This document shows, one piece after another, positions 1-8,619 of a stretch of 64,000 bases of DNA. The position numbers and the translations under genes were made by a program. How positions within the stretch are numbered: the stretch's first letter is position 1; every line of letters starts with the position of its first letter. The stretch is from Desulfovibrio inopinatus DSM 10711 (lineage in GTDB: Bacteria > Desulfobacterota > Desulfovibrionia > Desulfovibrionales > Desulfovibrionaceae). The stretch lies in NCBI RefSeq assembly GCF_000429305.1, contig NZ_AUBP01000001.1:310001-374000 (forward strand), written 5' to 3'. The notes under the pieces were generated by a model, which worked only from the letters and a program-made list of their open reading frames with translations, was not told where the DNA came from and did no database searches.

Positions 1-200
1 GAAGTCGAAGGTATTGCTATTTCTCAAACGATGTTCAGCTTCTCGACACTGTTCGTCTTCAGAACAGCGTTGCACGAAATCAATTCTACAGACGTTGTGT
101 CTATATCGCGCGCAGTGAGGTAAAATTCACAAAATAACGTGAAATAAAGAAGAGCTCGCGTGGTATCCAGACCGGAAAGGGAGATGCTTGGTGGGCAGAA

Positions 201-237
201 ACGGAGAGTTCCACGATGCCTCAATGGAACTCTCCGT
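201..237 (-). terminator. Stem-loop downstream of the VOC gene
   Basis: A perfect 13-bp inverted repeat (201-213 with 225-237) encloses an 11-nt loop, just past the stop codon of the minus-strand VOC gene. Only about three T residues follow on the minus strand, so it is a reasonable but not ideal intrinsic terminator. The rest of 1-257 holds no gene that I can support. Confidence 0.6.
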
Positions 238-257
238 GATTTCCTCATTCACATGAA

Positions 258-1268
258 CTATACGGTGTGGGGGACATTATAGATAGCCACCGGCTCTGGC
301 CAGTCAAAGCTCTCATCCGGACCATAGAGTTCGACGATGCATTTCATATCGTCGACGGTGTTTCTGTAATCATAACGGAAGTTATTGTTCCAGTAACCGT
401 ACTGAATCTGGTCGATGCCGTTTTTTTCGCAGAATTTTACGGCGTCCTGGTAGCCCTCATCCGTTGCCAAAGCAACATGATGGACTCCTTCACCATGCTC
501 TTTGAGGAAACGCGCATAATCACTCTTGTCATCCAAAGGCTGGATCAACTCCCATTGTACATTTCCGACTTGAGCCAGTGCCAAGTCCATGGAGTAATCC
601 TTCCTCTGACCTTCCCGTTTCATGTCGCCCACGGTGTCTTTGTCAAAGCGATACCGGTTCCATGGACCGATGCCATACTTATTGGTGTATGTTTTAATGG
701 TCGATTCTAAATCTTTGCAGATGATCCCAATCTGGAGGACATCGGTAAACACGGGGTCGCGCGGCATTGGTCCGTCGGGATAGACATAATCAGGTTCAGG
801 TAATTCGATACCTTCATCTGGTGCATGCAATTCCACAATGACTTTGAGGTCTTCGCGCGTATCGCGATAATCATAAAGAAAGTTTCCGCCTTTGCACTTC
901 CACGTGCCACCTTGGATAGGATACAGATTGTTTTCGCTACAGAAATTAAAGTAGTCGTCTGAGTTTTCCATTCCGACAGCGATATGGTGAATTCCTTCTC
1001 CATGTTCATTGAGGAAACGAACGTAGTCCGTGTTGTCGCTAATGGGCTGGATGAGTTCCCACATAGTGTTACCAACCATGCAGATGGCCAGCTTCATTGT
1101 GTAATCGGCAGATTCATGTCCAATATATTGTTTGTCGACGTTTTTATTATTAAACGTATAGACGTTCCATGGCCCAATGCCATATTTCTGCACATATTTT
1201 TCCAGTGTCGTATCAAGGTCTTTCACAATAACACCAATTTGTGTTGTCTGCGTAAAAAATGGCTTCAT
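258..1268 (-). CDS. Tandem VOC (glyoxalase/dioxygenase fold) protein
   Basis: The 336-residue protein is two copies of a vicinal-oxygen-chelate module, residues about 5-160 and 172-325. Each starts with a matching block (QIGVIVKDLDTTLEKY and QIGIICKDLESTIKTY, both followed by KYGIGPWN), carries a mid-domain HH (HHIAVG and HHVALA) and ends in a metal-ligand-like Glu (VELHAP and VELYGP). VOC enzymes use two His/Gln and a Glu to bind a divalent metal and include methylmalonyl-CoA epimerases, glyoxalases and extradiol dioxygenases; the substrate here is unknown. The start was moved inside the longer open frame to the ATG preceded by AAGGAAGAAGAAC. The gene stands alone, with a terminator behind it. 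Confidence 0.85.
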   Translation of the reverse strand: MKPFFTQTTQIGVIVKDLDTTLEKYVQKYGIGPWNVYTFNNKNVDKQYIGHESADYTMKLAICMVGNTMWELIQPISDNTDYVRFLNEHGEGIHHIAVGMENSDDYFNFCSENNLYPIQGGTWKCKGGNFLYDYRDTREDLKVIVELHAPDEGIELPEPDYVYPDGPMPRDPVFTDVLQIGIICKDLESTIKTYTNKYGIGPWNRYRFDKDTVGDMKREGQRKDYSMDLALAQVGNVQWELIQPLDDKSDYARFLKEHGEGVHHVALATDEGYQDAVKFCEKNGIDQIQYGYWNNNFRYDYRNTVDDMKCIVELYGPDESFDWPEPVAIYNVPHTV

Positions 1269-1298
1269 GTTCTTCTTCCTTTTTATGGATATGAGCAA

Positions 1299-1676
1299 TA
1301 TCCTAAAGCATGCCCTGCATGGACAATGCGTAGGGTATTTTCAGCAGATTCGATCATAGATGTTTGATTGCTTGGAATACCATACCACTGTTGATAATTC
1401 TGAATGCTCCATTGATGGAGATGAATCCGAGACTCTTCGATAGTGATATTCGTGTATGCTGGGAGGCACGACGTTGGTGAGCTACCTTCGTCGTGTGTGC
1501 GCCAGAAAGGTGGCCGGGGCGATTGAGGTATCCCCCTGATGATATGACTTTGGGTGTAATGATTCGATCCACTTCTTCGGGGCTCCCTGGGACACGTTTC
1601 TCTGACGACAGGTGTCCGCGATGCTCTCCATGATATCGAAGTTGTCGAGCGTCGTGAGCTTTTATTCTGTCACGTC
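1299..1676. other. Intergenic stretch without a supported gene
   Basis: About 380 bases between the VOC gene and a small minus-strand ORF. The minus strand holds an uninterrupted but start-poor frame that continues from the small ORF at 1677 after two stop codons and ends at a TAG near 1484; it may be the eroded remainder of the same gene. No RNA gene or clear promoter was seen. Confidence 0.4.
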
Positions 1677-1806
1677 CTACTTGCCAGTGTTGAGGTCGCC
1701 ATTCGCAACAATGTCGATACAGCCTTTTGCAAGCCTCTGGATGATATAACGGCCACGCCCAAGAGTGGAGTTGGGGATCAATGCACCTTTTCCAGTAATC
1801 GACATG
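1677..1806 (-). CDS. Small ORF of 42 residues, unknown, possibly a gene remnant
   Basis: An ATG is preceded by GGAGGTTCCATC, a strong ribosome binding site at good spacing, and opens a 42-residue frame ending NGDLNTGK. The codon use looks protein-like and the peptide is basic and glycine-rich. I do not recognise a family. The same frame continues beyond its TAG and a nearby TAA for about 60 more sense codons, so this may be either a true small protein or the start of a decayed gene in the accessory patch next to the REP transposase. Confidence 0.35.
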
Positions 1807-1917
1807 ATGGAACCTCCGTTGCAAGTTAGAGTGAGGTGATACTCCTTGCCCGTGACAGCCACACTTCCGGACGGGCCGCACAAAACGTCAATATGGTTCC
1901 AATTAGCAACATATATA

Positions 1918-1956
1918 CCGCGTCATTCCTTCTCAATGCGAGAGGGAATGACGCGG
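1918..1956. repeat. Long perfect hairpin upstream of the REP transposase
   Basis: A 12-bp perfect inverted repeat, CCGCGTCATTCC at 1918-1929 and its complement at 1945-1956, extends inward by four more pairs (one G-T) to leave a 7-nt loop. No T-tract follows on either strand, so it is not a typical terminator. REP-associated Y1 transposases are known to recognise imperfect palindromes, so this is a candidate substrate hairpin. Confidence 0.5.
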
Positions 1957-2143
1957 ATCAATTGGACTTTGTCGATGATCCAAAAGCTGTGTGTTTGTTT
2001 GGGTATTGTCTTGTGTATACTTTGTGTGTCCGATGGGAGAGTGAAGCTCTCTGCTAAGCAAACACCCACCAAGAGCGTTGAGGTGACTGCAAATATGTTC
2101 GACTATGGCGCAGTTTGCATCCGCGCTGTTCGTCTTTCGAACA

Positions 2144-3356
2144 AAAAAGGGACAGGCACAATTCTTGACGTTGAAGCTGCAATAACGATATGAACTCCAA
2201 AACAAAATCATCCAGCCCTGTCTGTGAAAAAGAGGGTGTTATGCCACGAGCTCCACGTTTGCTGCTTGAAGATCAACCTGCCGTTTATCATGTTATGTCT
2301 CGGACCGCTTTAGATGGTTTCCCTTTCGATGCGGCCGACAAAGATCACTTGCTCGCTTTGATTAAACTGTTTGGGGCGATGTACTTTTGTCAAATCCTCG
2401 GATTCGCTCTGATGGGAAATCACTTTCATCTTCTCGTACGTATGCTCCCGGCAGAGCACGTCGACGATGATGATGTTATCGTGCGGTTTCGTCGTCGCTA
2501 TGGTCATGATACACATCCAAACCTCACGCAAATTGAGGCTTTACGTCAGAAATGGACGAGTCTTTCCGAGTTCATGCGTGAGCTGAAACAGACGTTTTCT
2601 CGCTATTACAATGCCCGACATCATCGTCGGGGGACGCTTTGGGGAGAGCGCTTCAAGAGTGTTCTGGTAGAGGATGGTCGAACGTTAGTGAATTGTCTGG
2701 CGTATATCGACCTCAATCCAGTACGAGCTGGGCTTGTTGATCGGCCTGAAGACTATCGATGGTGCTCGTTGGGATATCACCTACAGTCGGGGAATCGTGA
2801 CAATCTTCTGACCACTGATTTCGGCATGATGGAGTGGGGGATTGGTGATGATGCCGATACGCTTCGGTATTACAGACAATTTCTCTATGAGACTGGGGCG
2901 GTCGATGTGGGGAAAGGAAACGTCTTGGCTCCTGAAATTGTTGACCGTGCGCGGCAGGCGGACTACGAATATTCCTATACGGATCGGTTTATTCTACGAA
3001 CACGATGGTTCACTGACTCCGGTATCATCGGGTCTAAAAGCTTTGTTGCAGCGATTTCCAGGCGCTTTGGATTACCGGGAGCCGTACAACGTGAACCTCA
3101 AAAAGTTTCCGGTATCGATTTCTATTCATTGAAACGACTTGCTGAGAATTTGTAAGCACAAGCACATCTCTGACGTACTTTGACATCTCTCTCGTCCGTG
3201 TATTTCCATATATCGGTATTTTTTCCTGTATATTTTTTTGCTGTTTTTTCTGAAATTGAGGCAGCGCTCAGATTGTGATTTCGACATGAAGTTCCGTTTC
3301 ATCTTTATGATTTCAACAATTCGATCAACATCAAAGTAAAGTGCCTGTCCCTTTTT
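2144..3356. mobile_element. REP/Y1 transposase unit bounded by 16-bp inverted repeats
   Basis: AAAAAGGGACAGGCAC at 2144-2159 is repeated exactly in inverted orientation at 3341-3356. The two copies enclose the Y1 transposase gene plus about 80 bp upstream and 185 bp downstream. A GGGACAGGCAC-type motif next to Y1/REP transposases recurs in many bacterial genomes from memory; here the sequence itself shows the symmetrical bounding. HUH elements normally do not have terminal inverted repeats, so the repeat may be recognition sequence rather than a classical IS end. Confidence 0.6.
2241..3155 (+). CDS. REP-associated tyrosine transposase (Y1, HUH family)
   Basis: The 304-residue protein belongs to the single-strand DNA transposase family related to IS200/IS605 TnpA and domesticated as REP-associated transposases. 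The N-terminal 130 residues contain AVYHVMSRT, the metal-binding HUH pair in GNHFHLLVRM, and later SRYYNARHHRRGTLWGERFKSVLV with the candidate catalytic tyrosine region. A C-terminal basic segment (YLDLNPVRAGL-like, then RFGLPG) is typical of these proteins. The ATG at 2241 is chosen because AGAGGG lies just before it; the frame is open from 2190. The gene is complete, with no frameshift. It lies alone between inverted 16-bp repeats and probably acts on dispersed short palindromes. Confidence 0.9.
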   Translation: MPRAPRLLLEDQPAVYHVMSRTALDGFPFDAADKDHLLALIKLFGAMYFCQILGFALMGNHFHLLVRMLPAEHVDDDDVIVRFRRRYGHDTHPNLTQIEALRQKWTSLSEFMRELKQTFSRYYNARHHRRGTLWGERFKSVLVEDGRTLVNCLAYIDLNPVRAGLVDRPEDYRWCSLGYHLQSGNRDNLLTTDFGMMEWGIGDDADTLRYYRQFLYETGAVDVGKGNVLAPEIVDRARQADYEYSYTDRFILRTRWFTDSGIIGSKSFVAAISRRFGLPGAVQREPQKVSGIDFYSLKRLAENL

Positions 3357-3398
3357 AATCATCTTGACCCTAAATAATGTTGCACATACAACTATGTG

Positions 3399-3854
3399 AT
3401 GAATAACGACGCAATCTATTCCAGTCCGCCTTTAGGGTATTTGTTGTACCGATGCTTTCGGGCCGTAACGAACGATTTAGCACATCGTTTTGAAGCGCAT
3501 GGGTGTCCCATTACTGTTGAGCAGTGGCGGGTGTTAGCGGTGCTTCGATTGAGAAATGGGCAAACGCAAAACGAATTGTCCTTATTTCTCGGTCAGGAAA
3601 AAACCGGAGTGAGTCGATTGATTCGGGCTTTGGAAAAAAAGGGGTATATTTATCGGAAGAGTGAGGAGGCCGATCGACGAGTTCGGCGAGTGTTTCTTAC
3701 CAAGAAGGCGCGTACTCAGGAAGATGAATTTCTGCAGCTGGCAATTCAAACCCTCGATGTGGCGCGCACCGGGCTTAATGACGAGGACTTGAGCCAGTTC
3801 AAAGGGTATTTGACAACTGTCATTACCAATCTTGAGGGCAATAATGGCGAGTGA
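3399..3854 (+). CDS. MarR-family transcriptional regulator
   Basis: A 151-residue winged-helix repressor: a helical dimerisation start (YRCFRAVTNDLAHRF), a helix-turn-helix around ITVEQWRVLAVLRLRNGQ...ELSLFLGQEKTGVSRLIRALEKKGYI, and the wing RRVRRVFLTKKAR. MarR proteins bind palindromic operators as dimers and respond to phenolic or oxidising compounds, often controlling efflux pumps. It is 450 bp upstream of an RND-type efflux operon in the same direction, so control of that operon is a reasonable inference. GTG at 3396 is immediately ahead of the ATG at 3399; neither has a strong ribosome binding site. Confidence 0.9.
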   Translation: MNNDAIYSSPPLGYLLYRCFRAVTNDLAHRFEAHGCPITVEQWRVLAVLRLRNGQTQNELSLFLGQEKTGVSRLIRALEKKGYIYRKSEEADRRVRRVFLTKKARTQEDEFLQLAIQTLDVARTGLNDEDLSQFKGYLTTVITNLEGNNGE

Positions 3855-4302
3855 CGCTGGATGGAAGGATACCTCAATGTTGTTGCGATGTTTTGATCGT
3901 GGTCAAATTTGCGTTTGTTTTTGTTGTGCCAATGCCATGATTTTGATTTTGCATTCCTTGTGACAATGAGTACTCAAATCATTGTGTACATCTGGAATCA
4001 TTTGATTCGATTGTATATGTGGTAATATATATTCTCATGTTTACACTGTTTGTGTTGTATCGGTACATGCATGATTTGTGGAGGAATTCTTTCGTATCCA
4101 GATGCTTAGAGAAAAATGACGTTAATGTTTTCTAGGGATTGACCGCACGGAGTCGGAACGATACCCAGAGTATCATAAAACGAGTACAGTTTTCGATTGT
4201 AGGAAAATTTTTCACTTAACGAAGTGTTCATTATGTATGGCAGCGCCGACACGGTATGCCTTCGTCTGAGGCGGCGCGGTCCTCTCGTGGAGGAAATGAT
4301 TC
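3855..4302 (+). promoter_or_regulatory. Leader region of the efflux operon with a possible MarR operator
   Basis: This 448-base AT-rich gap has no gene. It contains an imperfect palindrome with arms CAATGA (3964-3969) and TCATTG (3979-3984), close in geometry to MarR operators, followed by AT-rich sequence (TATATATT near 4025-4032) that could serve as a promoter. The assignment is inferred from position and symmetry only. Confidence 0.3.
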
Positions 4303-5367
4303 ATGCGTTGTATTGTTGTGGCCTGTCTTTTCGTGATGGTGTTGATCGGTTCGGCTTCGGCTCAGCAGGCCAAATCCGAAGGTGGTGGACCGCCTCCGGC
4401 TCCAGTGGTGACGGCGAACGTGGAACAAGGGCAATTGGCTCCCGAGTCGACTTTTGTGGGAACAACTTATTTTGTGCACTTATCGAAGCATGCTGCTGAA
4501 ATTCCTGGTATTGTCGAGTCGGCCAATTTTGACCGAGGCGATCGGGTGAAGAAAGGACAGGTTTTGGTGGTCCTCAATACAGAGCTTTTGAATAAGGAAA
4601 TTCAGTCACAGAGCGCCGAGCTTGATCAAGTGGCCACGCTGATGCTCGATGCAAAAAAGGATTTGTCACGGCTTGATCAAATGCTCAAAAAGCGCGCCAT
4701 ATCGCAAGACGATTTTGACAATGCTTATTATACGCTGGAAGAACTCAAAGCGCGCCGTTTAGCTGCCCAAGCACGATTGGATCGGCTCAAAATACGTCGT
4801 GACAAAACCGAAATAGAGGCTGCATTCGGCGGTGTTATTGTTGATAAACATGTCGAAGTCGGCGAATGGGCCGCGATTGGTGCGGCGGTTGCCGATGTAG
4901 CCGATGACAGTCAGGTGGAAATTCAGGTCCATGTTCCCCAGTCGCTTTTGCCCTATCTCTCGCCGGGCATGGATGTCCCGGTGACGATTCAGGGAAAAGC
5001 TTATAAGGGAAGATTGTTTGCTATCATCCCCAAAGGCGATATTCGTACACGGACAGTTCCGGTGACCATTCGCATCAATGGTCAGCATTGGGTGGAAGGG
5101 CTTGAAGCTACGGTTCATTTGCCGACGAGCCAAGCCGTCGAGACGCTTCTTGTGCCACGCGATGCGGTGCTCAAAATGCGTGGTCACGATCAGGTGGTGG
5201 CCGTTGTTGACGGGAAAGCTGTTATCATCCCTGTCTCGGTGGTCGGTTTTGCCGGACAAAGAGCCGGCGTCAAAAGTGGTGATCTTAAAGCCGGCATGCA
5301 TGTTGTGACGAAAGGCAATGAACGTCTTCGTCCTGGCCAAGCTGTCGCACCGACCCCATCTTCGTAA
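4303..5367 (+). CDS. RND efflux periplasmic adaptor (HlyD/MFP family)
   Basis: A 354-residue membrane fusion protein. A signal peptide covers residues 1-20 (cleavage near GSASA/QQ). A split lipoyl half-motif follows (AAEIPGIVESANFDRGDRVKKG), then an alpha-helical hairpin (about 95-165), the second lipoyl half (EAAFGGVIVDKHVEVGEW), a beta-barrel with VEIQVHVPQSLL, and a membrane-proximal C-terminal domain ending LRPGQAV. Adaptors of this type bridge an inner-membrane RND pump and an outer-membrane channel. GGAGG sits 9 nt before the ATG. Its cognate RND permease is the last gene of the same run (10025-13153), separated by three other genes; no TolC-like channel is encoded nearby. Confidence 0.9.
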   Translation: MRCIVVACLFVMVLIGSASAQQAKSEGGGPPPAPVVTANVEQGQLAPESTFVGTTYFVHLSKHAAEIPGIVESANFDRGDRVKKGQVLVVLNTELLNKEIQSQSAELDQVATLMLDAKKDLSRLDQMLKKRAISQDDFDNAYYTLEELKARRLAAQARLDRLKIRRDKTEIEAAFGGVIVDKHVEVGEWAAIGAAVADVADDSQVEIQVHVPQSLLPYLSPGMDVPVTIQGKAYKGRLFAIIPKGDIRTRTVPVTIRINGQHWVEGLEATVHLPTSQAVETLLVPRDAVLKMRGHDQVVAVVDGKAVIIPVSVVGFAGQRAGVKSGDLKAGMHVVTKGNERLRPGQAVAPTPSS

Positions 5368-5379
5368 GCGAGGAGATGT

Positions 5380-7503
5380 ATGACTCTTCCCCATCTTATT
5401 GAATCATTTTTATCCGATGTCGATCCAAGCCGCTTATCTGAAGCGACGCCAGGTCGTGTTGAAATTTTTGAGCGATTGGCCGAAGCCGGGCGGCTGGACA
5501 ATGAACTGGCATTCGCGACAGCCATGGAAGGTTTCATGCTGTTGGCGAAAGCCGATCTTGACGCGGCGTTCGATGTCTTCGACCGTGTTTTGGCCGAGTC
5601 AGTCGACTTGCTGCCCGCCTTGCTCGGACGCGCCGAGGTGCTTGTCCGGCAACGCCGTTTTGAAGCGGCATTGGACACATTTGTCATGGCGGGGAGAGTT
5701 GTGCCGGATCTCGACTGGATCAATATGGGAAAGGCACGGTGCTTCATAGAATTGGGGCGCATCGGCGAAGCCCATGCCAGTCTTGACCTTATCGATGATC
5801 AAGACCACCGTTCCGCGGCGGTGCTGGCACTGCGGGGCATGGCCTATTTTGAAGAGAAGCGCTATCGCCGCGCTCTTGCGACTTTTGGTGACGCTTTGGA
5901 TGTTGATCAAAAACATGTCGAAGCCTTGGCCGGTGCGGGATATGTCTGTCTTGAAGTGAGCGACTATGTCAAAGCGGTCGATTACTTTCGTCGTGCCTTG
6001 GATGTTGATGACCATGATCCACGAGTCTTTCGTGCCTTGGGGCTGGCATATAAGGCTGTTGGGCAACTCGATGACGCCTTGGCCGCGTTTAAACGCGCCT
6101 TGGCCCTGCTTGAACTTCGTCCCATAAAGTATTTGACGTCATTGACGCGTATGCATGTGGCTGAAATTGAATCGGCATTGAAAGCGCAAAAAGCGCTTGC
6201 CCGGCAAAAAAGCACGGATGACCCTCTTGTGAAAATTCTGCGCGACACGCGGGAAATGGGTATTGAAGACAACGTGTTTGCCAATAAGAATCTGTTCATG
6301 CGCTTTATCCGCGAAGGACGGCGTGAGGACGAAGGCGAGGCGCAATTTGAAGTGTTGCGGCGCTGGAATTCCTTCACCCCGATTGTCGCCGACAACTATC
6401 ATGCCGGGAAGGGTGGAGGGTTCTTTTTACGGGTCGGTGGCAAAGGCATTGTTGTGGACCCGGGATTCAATTATATTGATAACTTCAAAGGGACTGGCCA
6501 CCTGTTTCACGAAATTGATGCCATTATCATAAGCCACGCGCACAATGACCATACGGCTGACCTCGAATCGATCCTGACGCTGCTGTATCGGTACAATCAA
6601 GCGATTATGGGCCTTGCTGAAAGCAACAATGAAAGCACCATTGCCATGGAACTGGCCAAGCGCCAGGGCAAAGGCATGGATGAGATCAGTGAATCAGCGG
6701 TCAAAGCGGCATTTGCGGTTTCTCCTCGGCGAAAGCGTATCGACATCTATATGACAAAGAGCACGTTTCGGAAATATTCTGGAATGCTCGACCTCTCGTC
6801 CCGCAACGAATACCAAATTCACCTGCTTGAACCGGGTCAGCAATGGGATATCCAGGGCGTTCCGGTCACGATTCTTCCCGCGTTCCACTTTGACATTCTC
6901 TCGGATCGCGATTCGGTGGGAATGGTCTTTCACCTGGGTGAATCGGCGGTTGTTTATACCGGGGATACGCGATTCACGGAAGAATTGGGCCAGTCCTACG
7001 CTGATTTACGTGCGGAATTGGCGGGGCGGTTCGTTCTTTTGGTGGCCAATCTTGGCGGTTTCAAGGAATCTGAACGAAATTACCTGATTGACGGAAAACG
7101 AGAAGGTGCGTTCTATAAAAATCACCTTGGCCGACTCGGTTTAGCCGAAGTTGTCCGGATTTTACGGCCAAATATTTGTTGTATTTGCGAATTCGGCGAA
7201 GAATTCAAAGGCCAGCGGATTAAAATGGCGGAGATATATTCTCGGGCGTTCAACAATGAAATTGTCTTTTTGCCCGGAGATATTGGTTTCACCATGGACA
7301 TGCGTGAGAAGAAAATGCGTGCCATCACGCGTGTTGCCGAAATGCCAATGAGCCTGGAAACCGGCTTTGTCCCACCAGCTGAAGTCAAGGCTGTGCTGTT
7401 GCGGAAAGATTATTCCTTGCATTACTACCACGATACCAGCGGCGTCAGCCCAGGCGATCTCGTCTATTCTCTGGGTGAACAATTCGACGCGGCGAACCGG
7501 TGA
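5380..7503 (+). CDS. TPR repeat protein with metallo-beta-lactamase-fold domain
   Basis: A 707-residue protein without a signal peptide. Residues about 50-270 are tandem tetratricopeptide helices (ALLGRAEVLVRQRRFEAALDTF, AYFEEKRYRRALATFGDAL, FRALGLAYKAVGQLDDALAAFKRAL). From about 335 a metallo-beta-lactamase fold starts (GKGGGFFLRVGGKGIVVDPG) with the metal-binding motif SHAHNDHTADL, and later FHLGESAVVYTGDTRF carries the bridging Asp. Beta-lactamase-fold enzymes include hydrolases of esters, RNA and lactams; which one applies is unknown. It begins 12 nt after the adaptor gene behind GAGGAGATGT, and its stop overlaps the GTG upstream of the next gene, so the genes are probably co-transcribed. 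Confidence 0.85.
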   Translation: MTLPHLIESFLSDVDPSRLSEATPGRVEIFERLAEAGRLDNELAFATAMEGFMLLAKADLDAAFDVFDRVLAESVDLLPALLGRAEVLVRQRRFEAALDTFVMAGRVVPDLDWINMGKARCFIELGRIGEAHASLDLIDDQDHRSAAVLALRGMAYFEEKRYRRALATFGDALDVDQKHVEALAGAGYVCLEVSDYVKAVDYFRRALDVDDHDPRVFRALGLAYKAVGQLDDALAAFKRALALLELRPIKYLTSLTRMHVAEIESALKAQKALARQKSTDDPLVKILRDTREMGIEDNVFANKNLFMRFIREGRREDEGEAQFEVLRRWNSFTPIVADNYHAGKGGGFFLRVGGKGIVVDPGFNYIDNFKGTGHLFHEIDAIIISHAHNDHTADLESILTLLYRYNQAIMGLAESNNESTIAMELAKRQGKGMDEISESAVKAAFAVSPRRKRIDIYMTKSTFRKYSGMLDLSSRNEYQIHLLEPGQQWDIQGVPVTILPAFHFDILSDRDSVGMVFHLGESAVVYTGDTRFTEELGQSYADLRAELAGRFVLLVANLGGFKESERNYLIDGKREGAFYKNHLGRLGLAEVVRILRPNICCICEFGEEFKGQRIKMAEIYSRAFNNEIVFLPGDIGFTMDMREKKMRAITRVAEMPMSLETGFVPPAEVKAVLLRKDYSLHYYHDTSGVSPGDLVYSLGEQFDAANR

Positions 7504-7508
7504 ATATT

Positions 7509-8591
7509 ATGCATAGTTTGTATATCGGTTCCACCGACTCTTATTCCGGGAAAAATTGCATCATTGCGGCATTGGGATTGATCTTGATCGAACGCGGTTT
7601 CAAGGTCGGATATATGAAGCCGGTTGGTGCGGCGTTTTCCGCATCGGCTGAACATGGTGAACTTGATGCGGATGCTCGTTTTGTGCAGACATTGCTTGGT
7701 CTGCACCAACTTGATGAACTCGTTACGCCGGCAGCGATTACGCCGGCATTCAAAAAAGAATTTATCGAACACGGATGCCGTGACTTTCTTGAGCCGATTG
7801 TCGAGGCGCATGAAACCCTTCGGGCAAACAATGATTTCATGCTTATTGCCGGTTCCGGGAGTTTTTTGCATTCCGGCGCGTATTGTAATCTCAACGGTTC
7901 TGTCATTGCCAACGCGCTGGATGCCAAAGTCGTGCTCATCGACCGGTTTCACGGTGAATTTCGTTATGACTATCTCATTCACGCCCAAACCGAATTGGCG
8001 GGGCGATTGCTTGGCGTCATTTTGAATGATTTGCCGCCGGAAAATGAGCACGACACCGCCGATTGGACCATGCCGGTGCTCACTGCCAGCAAGGTGAATG
8101 TCTTGGGATCATTACCTCGTGATCCCGTCCTTGGTGCAGTTCGTGTCGGCGACCTGGCCGAGCGTCTTGGAGCGCACATCATTGCGGGCCAAAAGAATGC
8201 AGATCGTATGATCGAATCGTTTATGGTCGGCGCGATGAAAGTCGAGAATTTCATTACGCATTTTCAAAAACGTCCCGACACCGGCATTATTGTTGGAGGC
8301 GACCAGTCTGATATTCAGGTCGTGGCGTTGGAAGGTGGCGCACCTTGTCTCATTTTGACGGGCAATCTCCCGCCTATGGACATGGTGCTGACGCTGGCAA
8401 AGAAGCAACATATTCCCGTCATTTTAGCGCGAGACAATTCGTATAAGGTTGCCAAAAAAGTCGATGCTATAAAGCAGACGCAGAAATTGCGTGATCCGGG
8501 AAAGGTGAAGCGCATTACAGACTTGGTACGAGAACGTGTGGATGTGGATGCGCTTGTTGCGGCATTGCAAGGAGACGGCGATTCGGGGTGA
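7509..8591 (+). CDS. BioD-like P-loop protein with DRTGG domain
   Basis: A 360-residue protein resembling the N-terminal, non-catalytic half of long phosphotransacetylases. Residues 1-210 are a dethiobiotin-synthetase-like P-loop domain: LYIGSTDSYSGKNC in place of the usual GxxxxGKT/S loop, with a GYMKPVG strand and VVLIDRFHG. Residues about 215-325 are a DRTGG domain (VGAMKVENFITHF, ...GIIVGGDQSDIQVVALEGG, LILTGNLPP). In phosphotransacetylases this region is regulatory, so a nucleotide- or metabolite-sensing role is likely but unproven. ATG 7509 fits the usual family start; GTG 7500 is an alternative that overlaps the preceding stop codon. Confidence 0.8.
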   Translation: MHSLYIGSTDSYSGKNCIIAALGLILIERGFKVGYMKPVGAAFSASAEHGELDADARFVQTLLGLHQLDELVTPAAITPAFKKEFIEHGCRDFLEPIVEAHETLRANNDFMLIAGSGSFLHSGAYCNLNGSVIANALDAKVVLIDRFHGEFRYDYLIHAQTELAGRLLGVILNDLPPENEHDTADWTMPVLTASKVNVLGSLPRDPVLGAVRVGDLAERLGAHIIAGQKNADRMIESFMVGAMKVENFITHFQKRPDTGIIVGGDQSDIQVVALEGGAPCLILTGNLPPMDMVLTLAKKQHIPVILARDNSYKVAKKVDAIKQTQKLRDPGKVKRITDLVRERVDVDALVAALQGDGDSG

Positions 8592-8619
8592 TTTCCCGAA
8601 AAAACTCGTGGCGGAATCA

